Shown here: in pieces, positions 1 to 7,242 of the stretch | How the letters are laid out: each line of letters begins with the position of its first letter | Position numbering within the stretch: position 1 is the stretch's first letter | NCBI GenBank assembly: GCA_964345695.1 | Contig: CAYFSC010000071.1 | Span: 1-14,801 of the forward strand | Direction: 5' to 3' | DNA length: 14,801 nt | Source of the DNA: CAYFSC01 sp964345695 | Lineage (GTDB): Bacteria > Bacteroidota > Rhodothermia > Rhodothermales > Salinibacteraceae | Translations under genes and position numbers: made by a program | The notes under the pieces: generated by a model | Seen by the model: the letters and a program-made list of their open reading frames with translations, nothing else | The model's database searches: none | Told to the model about the DNA's origin: nothing

Positions 1-6
1 TGCGCA

Positions 7-1017
7 TTACGCCGTTCCGTCGTCTGTTTCGTCGGCGACCTCCTCTTCGTCCTCTGTCTCGGACGCAATCAGCGATCGGCTGGAGCTTTTGAGCGCGCCG
101 ACGGGGCACGGCGACGATCGGATCACCTGATCGGTCACGCCGCCGAGCACGTACTCGCGCAGCCCCGAGAGGCCGTGGGTGGCCATGAGGATGAATCGGG
201 CGTCTTGAGCACGCGCGTAGTCCACAATCTCGTCGGCGGGCGTTCCGAACAGCACGCGGGTTTCGATATCTACGTCCGGGCCCTCCGTCTCGGCCACGAG
301 CTGTTCCAGCCGATCGTGCGCTTCCGCGGCAAGGCGGGGCATGTCGGCCCGGAAGCCGTCCAGCTGATAGAACTGGGGGAGGCTGGGCTCCTCGATGACG
401 TGCAGCACGTCGACTCGAGCGCCGAAGGCGGCGGCCCAGTGCTTGGCGTGGGCGATGAGCATGTCCGAAGGATCGGAGAAATCGACCGGGACGACGACGA
501 GGCGCCGTGCGTCCGGCTCCGTGAGCGCATCGGGCGACGGATCGCCGGTGGCGAGGTCGGGGCGCACAGTGACGACGGGCCACGACGCCATCCGCACCAC
601 GCGGTCGGCGACGCTTCCGAGGAGCGGCCCGCGCGCACCGCCTTCGCCGTGCGTGCCGATGATGATGAGGTCGGCCTCGATCTCGTCGGCGTACGCCAAA
701 ATCCCTTTGTGCGGCGATCGATCGTGACGAATCACGCGGTACACGCGGGGCGACTTCTCCTCGGGCGAACGATCCGGCGCGCCCTCGTCGCCCTCCCGTC
801 CGAGCCACCCCGACACGTGCTCGAACAGGGCCCCGGCAGCCTCGTCGTCGGCATCGACGAGACGCTCCGGTAGGCCGCTCAGTTCCTTGCTACGCGTGAT
901 GTGGACGATGTGAAGCTCGGCGTCGAACAGGTCGGCAATCGTGTGCGCCCGCCGCTGAGCGTCGGACGCCGCCTGCGAGAAGTCGATGGGCACGACAATG
1001 CGTTGGATCTCAAGCAT
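7..1017 (-). CDS. Tandem-domain universal stress protein (UspA family)
   Basis: The predicted protein has 336 residues and two UspA domains, about residues 1-152 and 171-308, each opening with the family's beta strand (RIVVPIDFS and RLVVVPVDFS). Domain 1 keeps a complete ATP-binding motif G-x2-G-x9-G-S at 121-135. In domain 2 the motif is altered: A279 replaces the first glycine and G293 the final Ser/Thr, so this half may bind nucleotide weakly or not at all. Such proteins are cytosolic and linked to stress survival; no specific partner can be read here. The tail (about 319-336) is rich in Asp and Glu. I chose the ATG at 1017 because the frame upstream is Arg/Ser-rich shadow sequence that overlaps the neighbouring gene, whereas the Usp fold starts right at this Met. 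It lies 112 bp downstream of the GlmU-like gene on the same strand and may be co-transcribed. Family assignment is firm; physiological role is not. Confidence 0.93.
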   Translation of the reverse strand: MLEIQRIVVPIDFSQAASDAQRRAHTIADLFDAELHIVHITRSKELSGLPERLVDADDEAAGALFEHVSGWLGREGDEGAPDRSPEEKSPRVYRVIRHDRSPHKGILAYADEIEADLIIIGTHGEGGARGPLLGSVADRVVRMASWPVVTVRPDLATGDPSPDALTEPDARRLVVVPVDFSDPSDMLIAHAKHWAAAFGARVDVLHVIEEPSLPQFYQLDGFRADMPRLAAEAHDRLEQLVAETEGPDVDIETRVLFGTPADEIVDYARAQDARFILMATHGLSGLREYVLGGVTDQVIRSSPCPVGALKSSSRSLIASETEDEEEVADETDDGTA

Positions 1018-1129
1018 AGGACCAATGGACTGAGAAAGGAGCGCGCGGGATGGGGGGATCGTCGATCCACGCCGGCCCGGACCTCTTTGTCTACGCCGCG
1101 GCCGATCGATCGTGCCCGCCCCCCGCGAC

Positions 1130-2422
1130 TCACAGATGCTGCTCGCGCTCCTCGGCGGTGCGTTCGAAGAGCGTCGTGAGGAGCGCACGGTCGGTCTCCG
1201 TCAGTGGTGTGTCGCGCCGGGCCATGACCGCTTCCGCGACCTGCAGGGCTTTGTCGAGCCGATACTCCGCGAATCCATCCTCCGGGCTGCCCCAGGTGAA
1301 CGACGGGAGCACGCGCGGCATGAATCCGCTGCCATAGAGGTTGCAGAAGGTGCCGACGACGGTGCCGGTGTTGAACATGGTGTTGATGCCACACTTCGAG
1401 TGGTCGCCCATGAACAGTCCCGTAAACTGCCGTCCCGTTCCGACAAACGTGTCCAGCGCCGCATCGTACAGGGAGACCTCGCCGTAGTCGTTCCGCAGGT
1501 TTGAGACGTTGGTGTCGGCCCCCATATTGCACCAACGCCCAAGGTACGAGTCGCCGAGGAAGCCTTCGTGCCCTTTGTTCGAGAGGGAATGGACGATGGA
1601 GCTGTGCACCTCCCCGCCGATTTTGCAGTAGTACCCGAGGGCGGTGCCCTCGACGTTCGCTCCGGCCTTGATTTGTGACTTCGGCCCCACCCAGCACGGT
1701 CCGCGGACGACGGCCTGCTCGAAAATGGTCGCGTCTTCGCCCACGTAGATCGGTCCGTCCTCGGCGTTGAGGACGGCACCGGGGCACACCGTCACCCCGG
1801 GAGCCAGGAAGATCTGCTGCGGACGCACGGCGACGACGCTGGGATGCACCTGCGCGTCCAGCCGGTCGGGGAGGGGGACATCCAGCGTCGCCCCGCGTGT
1901 GGCGTGCTCGAAATCGCGGTGGAGGGCAGGCCGCAACCCGTCCAGCAGGTGCCAGAGCCGACCCACGAGCGTGGCCTCGGGAACGGACTCTGTCGGTAGG
2001 GCGGGCAGCGACCCGGCAGTGAGCGCGTCGTTGGCGAGGACGGCGTCGGGCAGCCGGGCGGCGGCGTTCGGCATCCAGGCGGCCACCAGCGTGTCGCCGC
2101 GCAGAAAGAGCCGGGCCGCTTCGCGATTGGTCACGGCCTGATGCAGACGGGCAAGGGTCGGCCCGTCCTCGGCGACGAAGCGTCCGTTCACGAACAGCAC
2201 GTCGGCGCCGGAGGGCAGGGCGCCGATGGCTTCGGGATGGGCGAGAGCCGTCACGCCAGCCACGAGCGAGCGGGCGTGCAGGACCAGTCTGTCGGTTGGG
2301 AAGGCGTCGCACGAGGTTTGCAGCAGGGTCCGGCCTCCGATCCGCAGATCGTAGGCGGCACGCGTGTGCGTCAGCGGTCGGAGATGGGAGACCGTTTCAT
2401 CTTCGAAGAGGCAGAGATGCAT
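1130..2422 (-). CDS. GlmU-family sugar nucleotidyltransferase/acetyltransferase, Bacteroidota type
   Basis: The predicted protein has 430 residues. The N-terminal part (about 1-185) resembles the nucleotidyltransferase-like domain of the alternative bacterial GlmU family (TIGR03991), including the PLTHTRAAYDLRIGG stretch near residue 16. Residues about 200-375 form a left-handed beta-helix of hexapeptide repeats (for example IYVGEDATI and AWVGPKS-like turns), ending in the GINTMFNTGTVVG and SFTWG segments typical of this family. The family is proposed to make UDP-N-acetylglucosamine from glucosamine-1-phosphate for peptidoglycan and envelope sugars in Bacteroidota; that role is family knowledge and is not shown by this sequence. 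The start at 2422 is chosen because MHLCLFEDE is the conserved beginning; a 14-residue upstream extension has no family character. No Shine-Dalgarno precedes it. A weak promoter guess on this strand is CTGATA (2497-2492), 17 nt, TACGTT (2474-2469). The transaldolase gene diverges from it across 208 bp. Confidence 0.88.
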   Translation of the reverse strand: MHLCLFEDETVSHLRPLTHTRAAYDLRIGGRTLLQTSCDAFPTDRLVLHARSLVAGVTALAHPEAIGALPSGADVLFVNGRFVAEDGPTLARLHQAVTNREAARLFLRGDTLVAAWMPNAAARLPDAVLANDALTAGSLPALPTESVPEATLVGRLWHLLDGLRPALHRDFEHATRGATLDVPLPDRLDAQVHPSVVAVRPQQIFLAPGVTVCPGAVLNAEDGPIYVGEDATIFEQAVVRGPCWVGPKSQIKAGANVEGTALGYYCKIGGEVHSSIVHSLSNKGHEGFLGDSYLGRWCNMGADTNVSNLRNDYGEVSLYDAALDTFVGTGRQFTGLFMGDHSKCGINTMFNTGTVVGTFCNLYGSGFMPRVLPSFTWGSPEDGFAEYRLDKALQVAEAVMARRDTPLTETDRALLTTLFERTAEEREQHL

Positions 2423-2520
2423 AAGACCGTTTGGAAGTCGGCAATCGGGAAGGCAGGAACGCATCCGTAACGTATCGACCGGCCGGCAGGATATCAGCAG
2501 TGGGATGCGTCCTCACTCCA

Positions 2521-2549
2521 TTGTTGAAAAACTCCCGCTGCGCTAATGT
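2521..2549 (+). promoter_or_regulatory. Candidate sigma-70-type promoter for the transaldolase gene
   Basis: TTGTTG (2521-2526) and TAATGT (2544-2549) are separated by exactly 17 nt and sit about 80 bp upstream of the ATG at 2631. This is a motif match by eye. A transcription start near 2556 would give a leader of about 75 nt. Confidence 0.4.
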
Positions 2550-2630
2550 GTACCTGTGCCAGCCCGACGTCCGAGATCCTGGCGCGGGAGCCTCGACGCC
2601 GCCTGATCACGAACCGACCCACTCCGCACC

Positions 2631-3308
2631 ATGAAATTCTTTGTCGACACCGCCCACCTAGACGATATTCGAGAGGCCCATGCCATGGGGATCCTCGACG
2701 GCGTAACCACCAACCCATCGCTCGTGAAGAAGGAGGGCAATGTAGACTTCCACGAGCACGTCTTCCGCATCTGCGAGATCGTGGACGGTGCCGTGTCGGC
2801 AGAGGTGACGGCGACGGACTTCGATGGCATGATGGAGGAGGCCCGCACGCTCGACCAGATCCACGACAATGTCGTCGTTAAAATTCCGCTGATCAAAGAA
2901 GGGATCAAGGCCCTGCGTGCGCTCGACGACGAGGGCATCCCCACGAACTGCACCCTCTGTTTCTCGCCCATGCAGGCCTTGCTCGCCGCCAAGGCCGGGG
3001 CCGACTACATCAGTCCCTTCATCGGCCGGATCGACGATATCTCCTCCGACGGCATGACCCTCATTCAGGAGATCCGGCAGATCTACGACAACTACGGCTT
3101 CGAGACGGAGATTCTGGCGGCCTCCATCCGGCATCCCACCCACGTGAAGCGGGCCGCGCTCGCCGGGGCTGATGTGGCGACCATGCCGTTCGACACCCTG
3201 ATGAAGCTGCTCGATCACCCGCTCACCGATCGCGGATTGGAGCGCTTCCTCGACGACTGGGAGGAATACAAAGAAGCGCGCAAGGCCGAGGCGGGTCTCA
3301 CGAAGTAA
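2631..3308 (+). CDS. tal: Transaldolase, small TalC/FSA-type subfamily
   Basis: This 225-residue TIM-barrel enzyme belongs to the fructose-6-phosphate aldolase/TalC family (TIGR00875), at normal length for the group. The Schiff-base lysine is K84 in the VVVKIPL strand, and the TTNPS motif (26-30) forms part of the active site. Two residues separate transaldolases from true fructose-6-phosphate aldolases. Where E. coli FsaA has Gln59 and Tyr131, this protein has E58 (SAEVTA) and F130 (ISPFIGRIDD), the transaldolase pattern. I therefore predict transfer of dihydroxyacetone units between fructose-6-phosphate and erythrose-4-phosphate in the non-oxidative pentose phosphate pathway, in the cytosol. 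The ATG at 2631 matches the family start (MKFFVDTA); no Shine-Dalgarno is present. It diverges from the GlmU-like gene and converges on the secreted protein gene, with 63 bp between the stops. I see no clear terminator there, only a 4-bp CCCC/GGGG stem near 3360. Confidence 0.95.
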   Translation: MKFFVDTAHLDDIREAHAMGILDGVTTNPSLVKKEGNVDFHEHVFRICEIVDGAVSAEVTATDFDGMMEEARTLDQIHDNVVVKIPLIKEGIKALRALDDEGIPTNCTLCFSPMQALLAAKAGADYISPFIGRIDDISSDGMTLIQEIRQIYDNYGFETEILAASIRHPTHVKRAALAGADVATMPFDTLMKLLDHPLTDRGLERFLDDWEEYKEARKAEAGLTK

Positions 3309-3371
3309 TCCGACGCGCCGTGCTGGGACAGGGCGGGCCCGACTCCTGACTGAGAAGCCCCGACGGGGACG

Positions 3372-4532
3372 CTACCGCGGGCGGTATTCCTTCGGCACCT
3401 GATCGGCCACACGCTCGAAGGCGAAGTAGCCGGAGACGGTCACGCCGTAGCGCTCCACGATCTCGCCTTTGTAGTCGACGGTGGCCGGCCCGCGCTCCAG
3501 CCAGAACTGCGACGTCTGGTACCGCGGGGCCCTCCCGCTGACACCTCGCCCACTGGCGTACTGGGAGCGCCATGTATTGTAGGCGTCGCTCTGCTGCTCC
3601 CCGAGGTACACCACCTCGACAAAGCCCTGGAAGTCGAGGATCCGCTCGCTCGGCGTCTCGCCCTTCTCCATCACCTCGTCGACCTCGATGGGGTAGCGCT
3701 GCCCGCTCATCGTGGGTGTGGCCGAGCCGACGCCGCTGCTGGCGCTCATGTCGGACGTCGACGCGGGGCGGTGGTACAGCTTGAAGCCCTGCTCCTCCAC
3801 GCGTCCTGCCAGCATGGCAAGCATCAGATGGTGGAAAGAGCCGAGGAACGCCTCGCGCCGTGCCTCGCGCCATTCCGCCTTTTCGGCAGGCGTTCCGTCC
3901 AGTTCCTCGAACAGCGGTTCGCCGTCGTACTGCGTGCGCCGTGGCGTGAGCTTAAAATCCTCCAGGTGGTACTCGACGCGGTAGCCCAGCGCCCGGTTTT
4001 CGATGACGAGCGGCCGGGCAGCGAACGCCTCGAGGGAGCCCACGCCCCCGTCGAAGCTGAGCACTTCTGGATTCTGAATCTCCGTCTTCCCCGCCTTGGG
4101 CGTTTCGCCGAGAAAGGCTTTCTTGAATTTCTCGTAGCGCTCCATCCACTTCTCGTCGCGCTCGGCCTCCACCACGATGCCCTCGCCCTCGACGACCTGC
4201 TCCTGCAGCTGGAACTCGAACCGGTAGACGCGCGGCTCCCGCAGGTTGAGGCTGCGCGACTCGGCTTTGTATCCGACGATCGACACGTAGAGTTGCTGCG
4301 CACCGAGCGGAATGTTCGTAAGGCGGAAGTGCCCTTGGTCGTCGGTCGTGGTGCCGCGCATGCTGGAGGCGATGAACACGTTCACGTTGCTCAGCGGCTC
4401 CCCGGTCGTGGAGTCGACCACGGTGCCCACGAGCGTGGCGCGCCCACGCGGGGCCTGCGGCTGGGCCTGCGCCCACTCGGCGGTGAGAAGCAGCCCGACG
4501 AGAAGGAGCGGAAGGATACGGCGGAGGCGCAT
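3372..4532 (-). CDS. Secreted carboxypeptidase-regulatory-like domain protein
   Basis: The predicted precursor has 386 residues. It starts with a signal peptide: Arg-rich start, hydrophobic core about 6-18, likely cleavage after AQA at 23. A CarboxypepD_reg-like beta-sandwich follows at about 33-115, with the hallmark GTVVDSTTGEPLSNVNVFI strand and the DDQGHFRLTNIPLG turn. The remainder (about 125-386) matches the general pattern of a Bacteroidota family often found behind this domain: W-x2-Y-x2-F-K-K-x-F-LG near 129-142, an NPEVLSF stretch, ENRALGYRVEYHLEDF near 178-193, and GSFHHLMLAMLAG near 231-243. The function of that family is not established. It lacks a TonB-dependent receptor barrel or plug, so it is not a SusC-type transporter. 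It is probably periplasmic or cell-surface. The ATG at 4532 is the only start that gives an intact signal peptide. Upstream (4533-4716) I see no gene and no convincing promoter. Confidence 0.85.
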   Translation of the reverse strand: MRLRRILPLLLVGLLLTAEWAQAQPQAPRGRATLVGTVVDSTTGEPLSNVNVFIASSMRGTTTDDQGHFRLTNIPLGAQQLYVSIVGYKAESRSLNLREPRVYRFEFQLQEQVVEGEGIVVEAERDEKWMERYEKFKKAFLGETPKAGKTEIQNPEVLSFDGGVGSLEAFAARPLVIENRALGYRVEYHLEDFKLTPRRTQYDGEPLFEELDGTPAEKAEWREARREAFLGSFHHLMLAMLAGRVEEQGFKLYHRPASTSDMSASSGVGSATPTMSGQRYPIEVDEVMEKGETPSERILDFQGFVEVVYLGEQQSDAYNTWRSQYASGRGVSGRAPRYQTSQFWLERGPATVDYKGEIVERYGVTVSGYFAFERVADQVPKEYRPR

Positions 4533-4716
4533 AACACGAAGCGGATTGATCGATGGAGGGCAACAGGATCGCCAGAGTGAGGCACGACATGAACCCGAAA
4601 CCGGAGCAGAGAGATCCCCGCTCCGTCGTCAGACTCTTCGTGCCGATCTTCGGTCAAGGAGTTACGGGGAGAACGACAGACGGCAAATCGGTTCGTGCGG
4701 GACCGCAGCAGATGGG

Positions 4717-4872
4717 TCAGGACGAACGATCTTTGAGATACTCCTCCACAGCGTCGACGAAGATTTCTGCCTTTTCGAGCGCGTCACACGCCTCGTTCAG
4801 GTCGTAGGTGACACCGTGCTTGTACTCGGCGTTCTGACGCAGATCGGACAGTCCAGACAGGATTTGGCTCAT
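4717..4872 (-). pseudogene. C-terminal fragment of a HEPN-domain protein (51 residues)
   Basis: This short frame encodes 51 residues from an ATG at 4872; an in-frame TTG at 4905 would add 11 residues of no family character. The sequence resembles the last two helices of HEPN-domain proteins: an ILSGLSDLRQNAEY segment like the 'L..L..LR..ADY' helix, then an acidic loop, then NEACDALEKAEIFVDAVEEYL, like the closing 'EA..AL..AE.FV.AV..YL' helix. R12 and H19 sit in an R-x6-H arrangement compatible with the HEPN Rx4-6H ribonuclease consensus. A complete HEPN domain is about 110-140 residues, so the N-terminal helices are missing; the acyl-CoA synthetase gene ends only 47 bp upstream and leaves no room for them. 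I see no partner nucleotidyltransferase (MNT) gene nearby. It could be a decayed toxin-antitoxin gene or a functional microprotein; I favour decay. HEPN assignment is by motif recognition. Confidence 0.45.
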
Positions 4873-4919
4873 CTCTCGATCAACAGCCCCTCCGCAAACC
4901 ACCAACCACCTACGCCCAC

Positions 4920-6899
4920 CTACGACGCACGTTTAATTGCCTCCACGGTGCTCGGGTCTTCGAGGCTGGAGGTGTCGCCGAGGTCTTCGCCGAGGTAGGC
5001 GGCACGGATGAGGCGGCGCATGATCTTGGCGTTGCGCGTCTTCGGAAGCGACTCGACGAAGAGGATCTCGCGCGGCTTCAGGGGCTTGCCCATCTCGTCG
5101 ACCACGACCTGCATCAGTTCGTCGCGCAGGCTGTCGGACGTCTCGTAGCCCGACTCCGCAACGACGAAGGCCACCACTTCTTGTCCTTTGACTTCGTGTG
5201 GAACGCCCACGGCGGCACTCTCGGAGACGGTGCCATGCGCATTCAAGAGCGCCTCGATCTCGGCCGGACCGAGGCGCTTGCCAGCCACGTTAATCGTGTC
5301 GTCCGACCGGCCCAAGATGTACCAGAGGCCGTCTGCGTCGATGGCGGCAAAGTCGCCGTGCACCCAGATGTCCTCGAAGTGGCGCCAGTACGCGTTCAGG
5401 TACCGCTCGTCCTCGCCCCAGAAGCCGCGCGTCATGCCGATCCACGGCTGGCGGATCACGAGCTCGCCGACGGCCTCGCGCACCGGCTCGCCCGACGCGT
5501 CGAGCACGTCGGCGTCCATGCCCGGCACCGGGCCGGAGAATGCGGCGGGCTTCAGCGGCTCCAAGACGTTGCCACACAGGATACCGCCGGAGATTTCCGT
5601 CCCGCCGGAGTAGTTGAGAATCGGCTTCTCACCGTCCAGTACCGCCTCGAAGCACCACCTCCACGACTCCGGGTCCCACGGACTGCCGGTCGACCCGATG
5701 GCGCGCAGGCTCGAGAGGTCGGCGGCCTCCACGGGCGCGGTGCCGTGCGTCTTCAGCGCGCGAATGAGGGTTGGGGACACGCCGAGATGCGTCACCTCGT
5801 GGTCCTCGACGAGGCGCCAGAGGCGCCCGGGATCGGGGTAGTCGGGCGCGCCGTCGTACAGCACCATCGTCGCGCCAATCGTGAGCGTGCCGAAAACGAG
5901 CCACGGCCCCATCATCCAGCCCATGTCGCTCATCCAGTACATCACTTCGCCTGGCTTCAGATCCATGGCGTGGTACATGTCCTGCGCGCCTTTAATCGGG
6001 AAGCCGCAATGGGTGTGGACGGTGCCCTTGGGCGGCCCGGTGGTGCCGCTCGTGTAGATGATCATCACGACGTCCTCGGCGGCCGTGCGCGCCGTCTCCG
6101 CCTCGGTGGGCTGCTGCGGGACGACGTCGCTCCAGAACACGTCGCGCCCCTCGGTCATCGGCACGTCGTCCCGGCCCAGGTGGCGGCGAACGATGACGTG
6201 CTCTACCGTCGGGCAGTCGGCCAATGCCTCGTCGGCCGTCTCTTTCATGCGAATGGGTTTCTCGCGACGCGCAAAGCCGTCGGCTGTGAACAGGGCCTTG
6301 GCCTCCGCTCCTTGCAGGCGTGTGACGATGGCGCCCTTGCCGTAGCCACTAAAAAGCGGAAGAATGATCCCCCCGATCTTGGCAACCGCAAGAAAGGCAA
6401 TCACGATCTCGGGCGTCATCGGCATGTAGAGGCCGATGCGGTCGCCCTTCCCGAGGCCGCGCTCGCGGAGCATGGCGGCGCACTGGCACACGCGGTCGTG
6501 CAGCGCGCCATAGGTGAGCGTCTCCGTCGACCCGTCTTCGCCTTCCCACCGCAGCGCGTCGCGGTCTTCAACCTCCGTGTTCTGCCACGTGTCGAGCAGG
6601 TTATGGACGATGTTCATCTCGCCGCCGACGCACCATTCCGGAAACGGCAGGCCGTCAGACAGGTCGACGATCTGGTCGTAGTCGGTGTAGAACTCGATGC
6701 CGAGGTCGTCGAGCACGGCGTCCCAAAACCATCCCACGTTGTCCGCCGCCCGCGCACGCAGCGTCGGCAGATCCTCGATGTCGTGCGCGTCCATGAACGC
6801 CCGCAGGTTGGACCGTGCCACGGTGCCGGGATCGGGCTCCCACACAATATTCTGACCGAAGGGGAACGCGTCGGAAGCTTTGGAAGGGCTTTCGGACAT
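4920..6899 (-). CDS. AMP-forming acyl-CoA synthetase (acetyl-CoA synthetase-like)
   Basis: The protein has 659 residues, the usual length for the acetyl/acetoacetyl-CoA synthetase branch of the ANL superfamily. An N-terminal cap (about 45-105) precedes the adenylation core. Motifs seen are the phosphate loop YTSGTTGPPKG at 282-292, NYSGGTEISGG at 429-439, GDFAAIDADG at 515-524, the hinge GRSDD at 530-534, and the C-terminal catalytic lysine K625 in KTRNAKIMRR, the site acetylated in family members. It activates a carboxylic acid to its acyl-AMP and then acyl-CoA in the cytosol. Acetate is doubtful: the tryptophan that shortens the acetate pocket in Acs (WWQTE) aligns with G432 here, as in enzymes that take longer acyl groups. 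The ATG at 6899 fits the family start; no Shine-Dalgarno is present. A promoter candidate lies at 6997-7026. Substrate is open; ligase function is firm. Confidence 0.92.
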   Translation of the reverse strand: MSESPSKASDAFPFGQNIVWEPDPGTVARSNLRAFMDAHDIEDLPTLRARAADNVGWFWDAVLDDLGIEFYTDYDQIVDLSDGLPFPEWCVGGEMNIVHNLLDTWQNTEVEDRDALRWEGEDGSTETLTYGALHDRVCQCAAMLRERGLGKGDRIGLYMPMTPEIVIAFLAVAKIGGIILPLFSGYGKGAIVTRLQGAEAKALFTADGFARREKPIRMKETADEALADCPTVEHVIVRRHLGRDDVPMTEGRDVFWSDVVPQQPTEAETARTAAEDVVMIIYTSGTTGPPKGTVHTHCGFPIKGAQDMYHAMDLKPGEVMYWMSDMGWMMGPWLVFGTLTIGATMVLYDGAPDYPDPGRLWRLVEDHEVTHLGVSPTLIRALKTHGTAPVEAADLSSLRAIGSTGSPWDPESWRWCFEAVLDGEKPILNYSGGTEISGGILCGNVLEPLKPAAFSGPVPGMDADVLDASGEPVREAVGELVIRQPWIGMTRGFWGEDERYLNAYWRHFEDIWVHGDFAAIDADGLWYILGRSDDTINVAGKRLGPAEIEALLNAHGTVSESAAVGVPHEVKGQEVVAFVVAESGYETSDSLRDELMQVVVDEMGKPLKPREILFVESLPKTRNAKIMRRLIRAAYLGEDLGDTSSLEDPSTVEAIKRAS

Positions 6900-6996
6900 G
6901 GAGACAGGTGCGTTCGTTCACCGAAGAAGCGAGGGGCCGACCGCCGCACGCAGACGAGACCACGACCCGCGTGTAACGGTCCACTAACGAATCATC

Positions 6997-7026
6997 ATAA
7001 TATGCAGGGCAGCGGCAGGGGGACAA
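6997..7026 (-). promoter_or_regulatory. Candidate promoter for the acyl-CoA synthetase gene
   Basis: On the minus strand TTGTCC (7026-7021) and TATTAT (7002-6997) are spaced by 18 nt, matching the sigma-70 consensus at 4 of 6 and 5 of 6 positions. It lies about 100 bp upstream of the ATG at 6899. Motif match by eye only. Confidence 0.42.
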
Positions 7027-7036
7027 GCGAAACGGG

Positions 7037-7065
7037 GTGAACAACAACCGAAAAAACCCTGTAAT
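7037..7065 (+). promoter_or_regulatory. Weak candidate promoter for ftsH
   Basis: GTGAAC (7037-7042), 17 nt, then TGTAAT (7060-7065). The -10 element is good (5 of 6), the -35 is poor (3 of 6). If real, the transcript would carry the 7097-7128 stem-loop in a leader of roughly 170 nt before the GTG at 7243. Confidence 0.25.
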
Positions 7066-7096
7066 CCCCCGTCATGCGCTTCTGCGGACGGGGGGA

Positions 7097-7128
7097 CGGA
7101 CGCGCGAGAGGACACAATCTCGCGTCCG
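7097..7128. promoter_or_regulatory. Bulged inverted repeat upstream of ftsH (leader stem-loop or operator)
   Basis: The arm at 7097-7109 pairs with 7118-7128 over about 11 base pairs. GGACGCG pairs with CGCGTCC, extended by an outer C-G pair and by inner AGA/TCT beyond a 2-nt CG bulge, with an 8-nt loop GGACACAA. Both flanking genes point away from this spot, so it is not a terminator for either. It could be a repressor site or an RNA structure in the ftsH leader. Confidence 0.4.
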
Positions 7129-7242
7129 GGATGTACAAGCAGCGCAATCGGATCAAATTCCCCTGGTCCGTTTGTATTGAACAGTCTCGGATCAACGTCA
7201 CATCCGAGGCCGACCGACCTTTATCCAAGAAGTTCGATCAAC

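Larger units (their letters stand above)
6900..7242. other. Divergent intergenic region between acyl-CoA synthetase and ftsH
   Basis: These 343 bp hold no gene that I can support. Contents seen: a minus-strand promoter candidate (6997-7026), a weaker plus-strand promoter candidate (7037-7065), and a strong bulged inverted repeat (7097-7128). Two copies of GGATCAA (starting near 7150 and 7189) lie between the inverted repeat and ftsH. The region is the natural control point for both genes. Confidence 0.6.

Noticed and set aside
175..873. Long plus-strand open frame opposite the universal stress protein gene
   Set aside because: It is the mirror of a strongly supported UspA gene in GC-rich DNA; its translation has no recognisable domain.
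1056..1068. GGATC-GTC-GATCC small palindrome between the GlmU-like and Usp genes
   Set aside because: Only a 5-bp stem with a 3-nt loop and no T-tract; similar palindromes are common in this GC-rich sequence.
2459..2510. 8-bp inverted repeat ACGCATCC / GGATGCGT in the GlmU-like/transaldolase divergent region
   Set aside because: The arms are 36 bp apart and an 8-bp pair is not unlikely by chance in a 200-bp region, so I do not call an operator.
4533..4716. Looked for an MNT nucleotidyltransferase partner downstream of the HEPN fragment
   Set aside because: No frame in this stretch shows the GSxARG-type motif or any other recognisable domain.
4906..4924. 9-bp direct repeat CCACCTACG with 10-bp period at the end of the acyl-CoA synthetase gene
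   Set aside because: Two short copies only, no insertion hallmarks; most likely a small local duplication. It lies next to the HEPN fragment but does not prove a deletion scar.
5181..7040. 619-codon plus-strand open frame opposite the acyl-CoA synthetase gene
   Set aside because: The translation is rich in His, Arg and Val with no domain, as expected for an antisense shadow of a high-GC gene.
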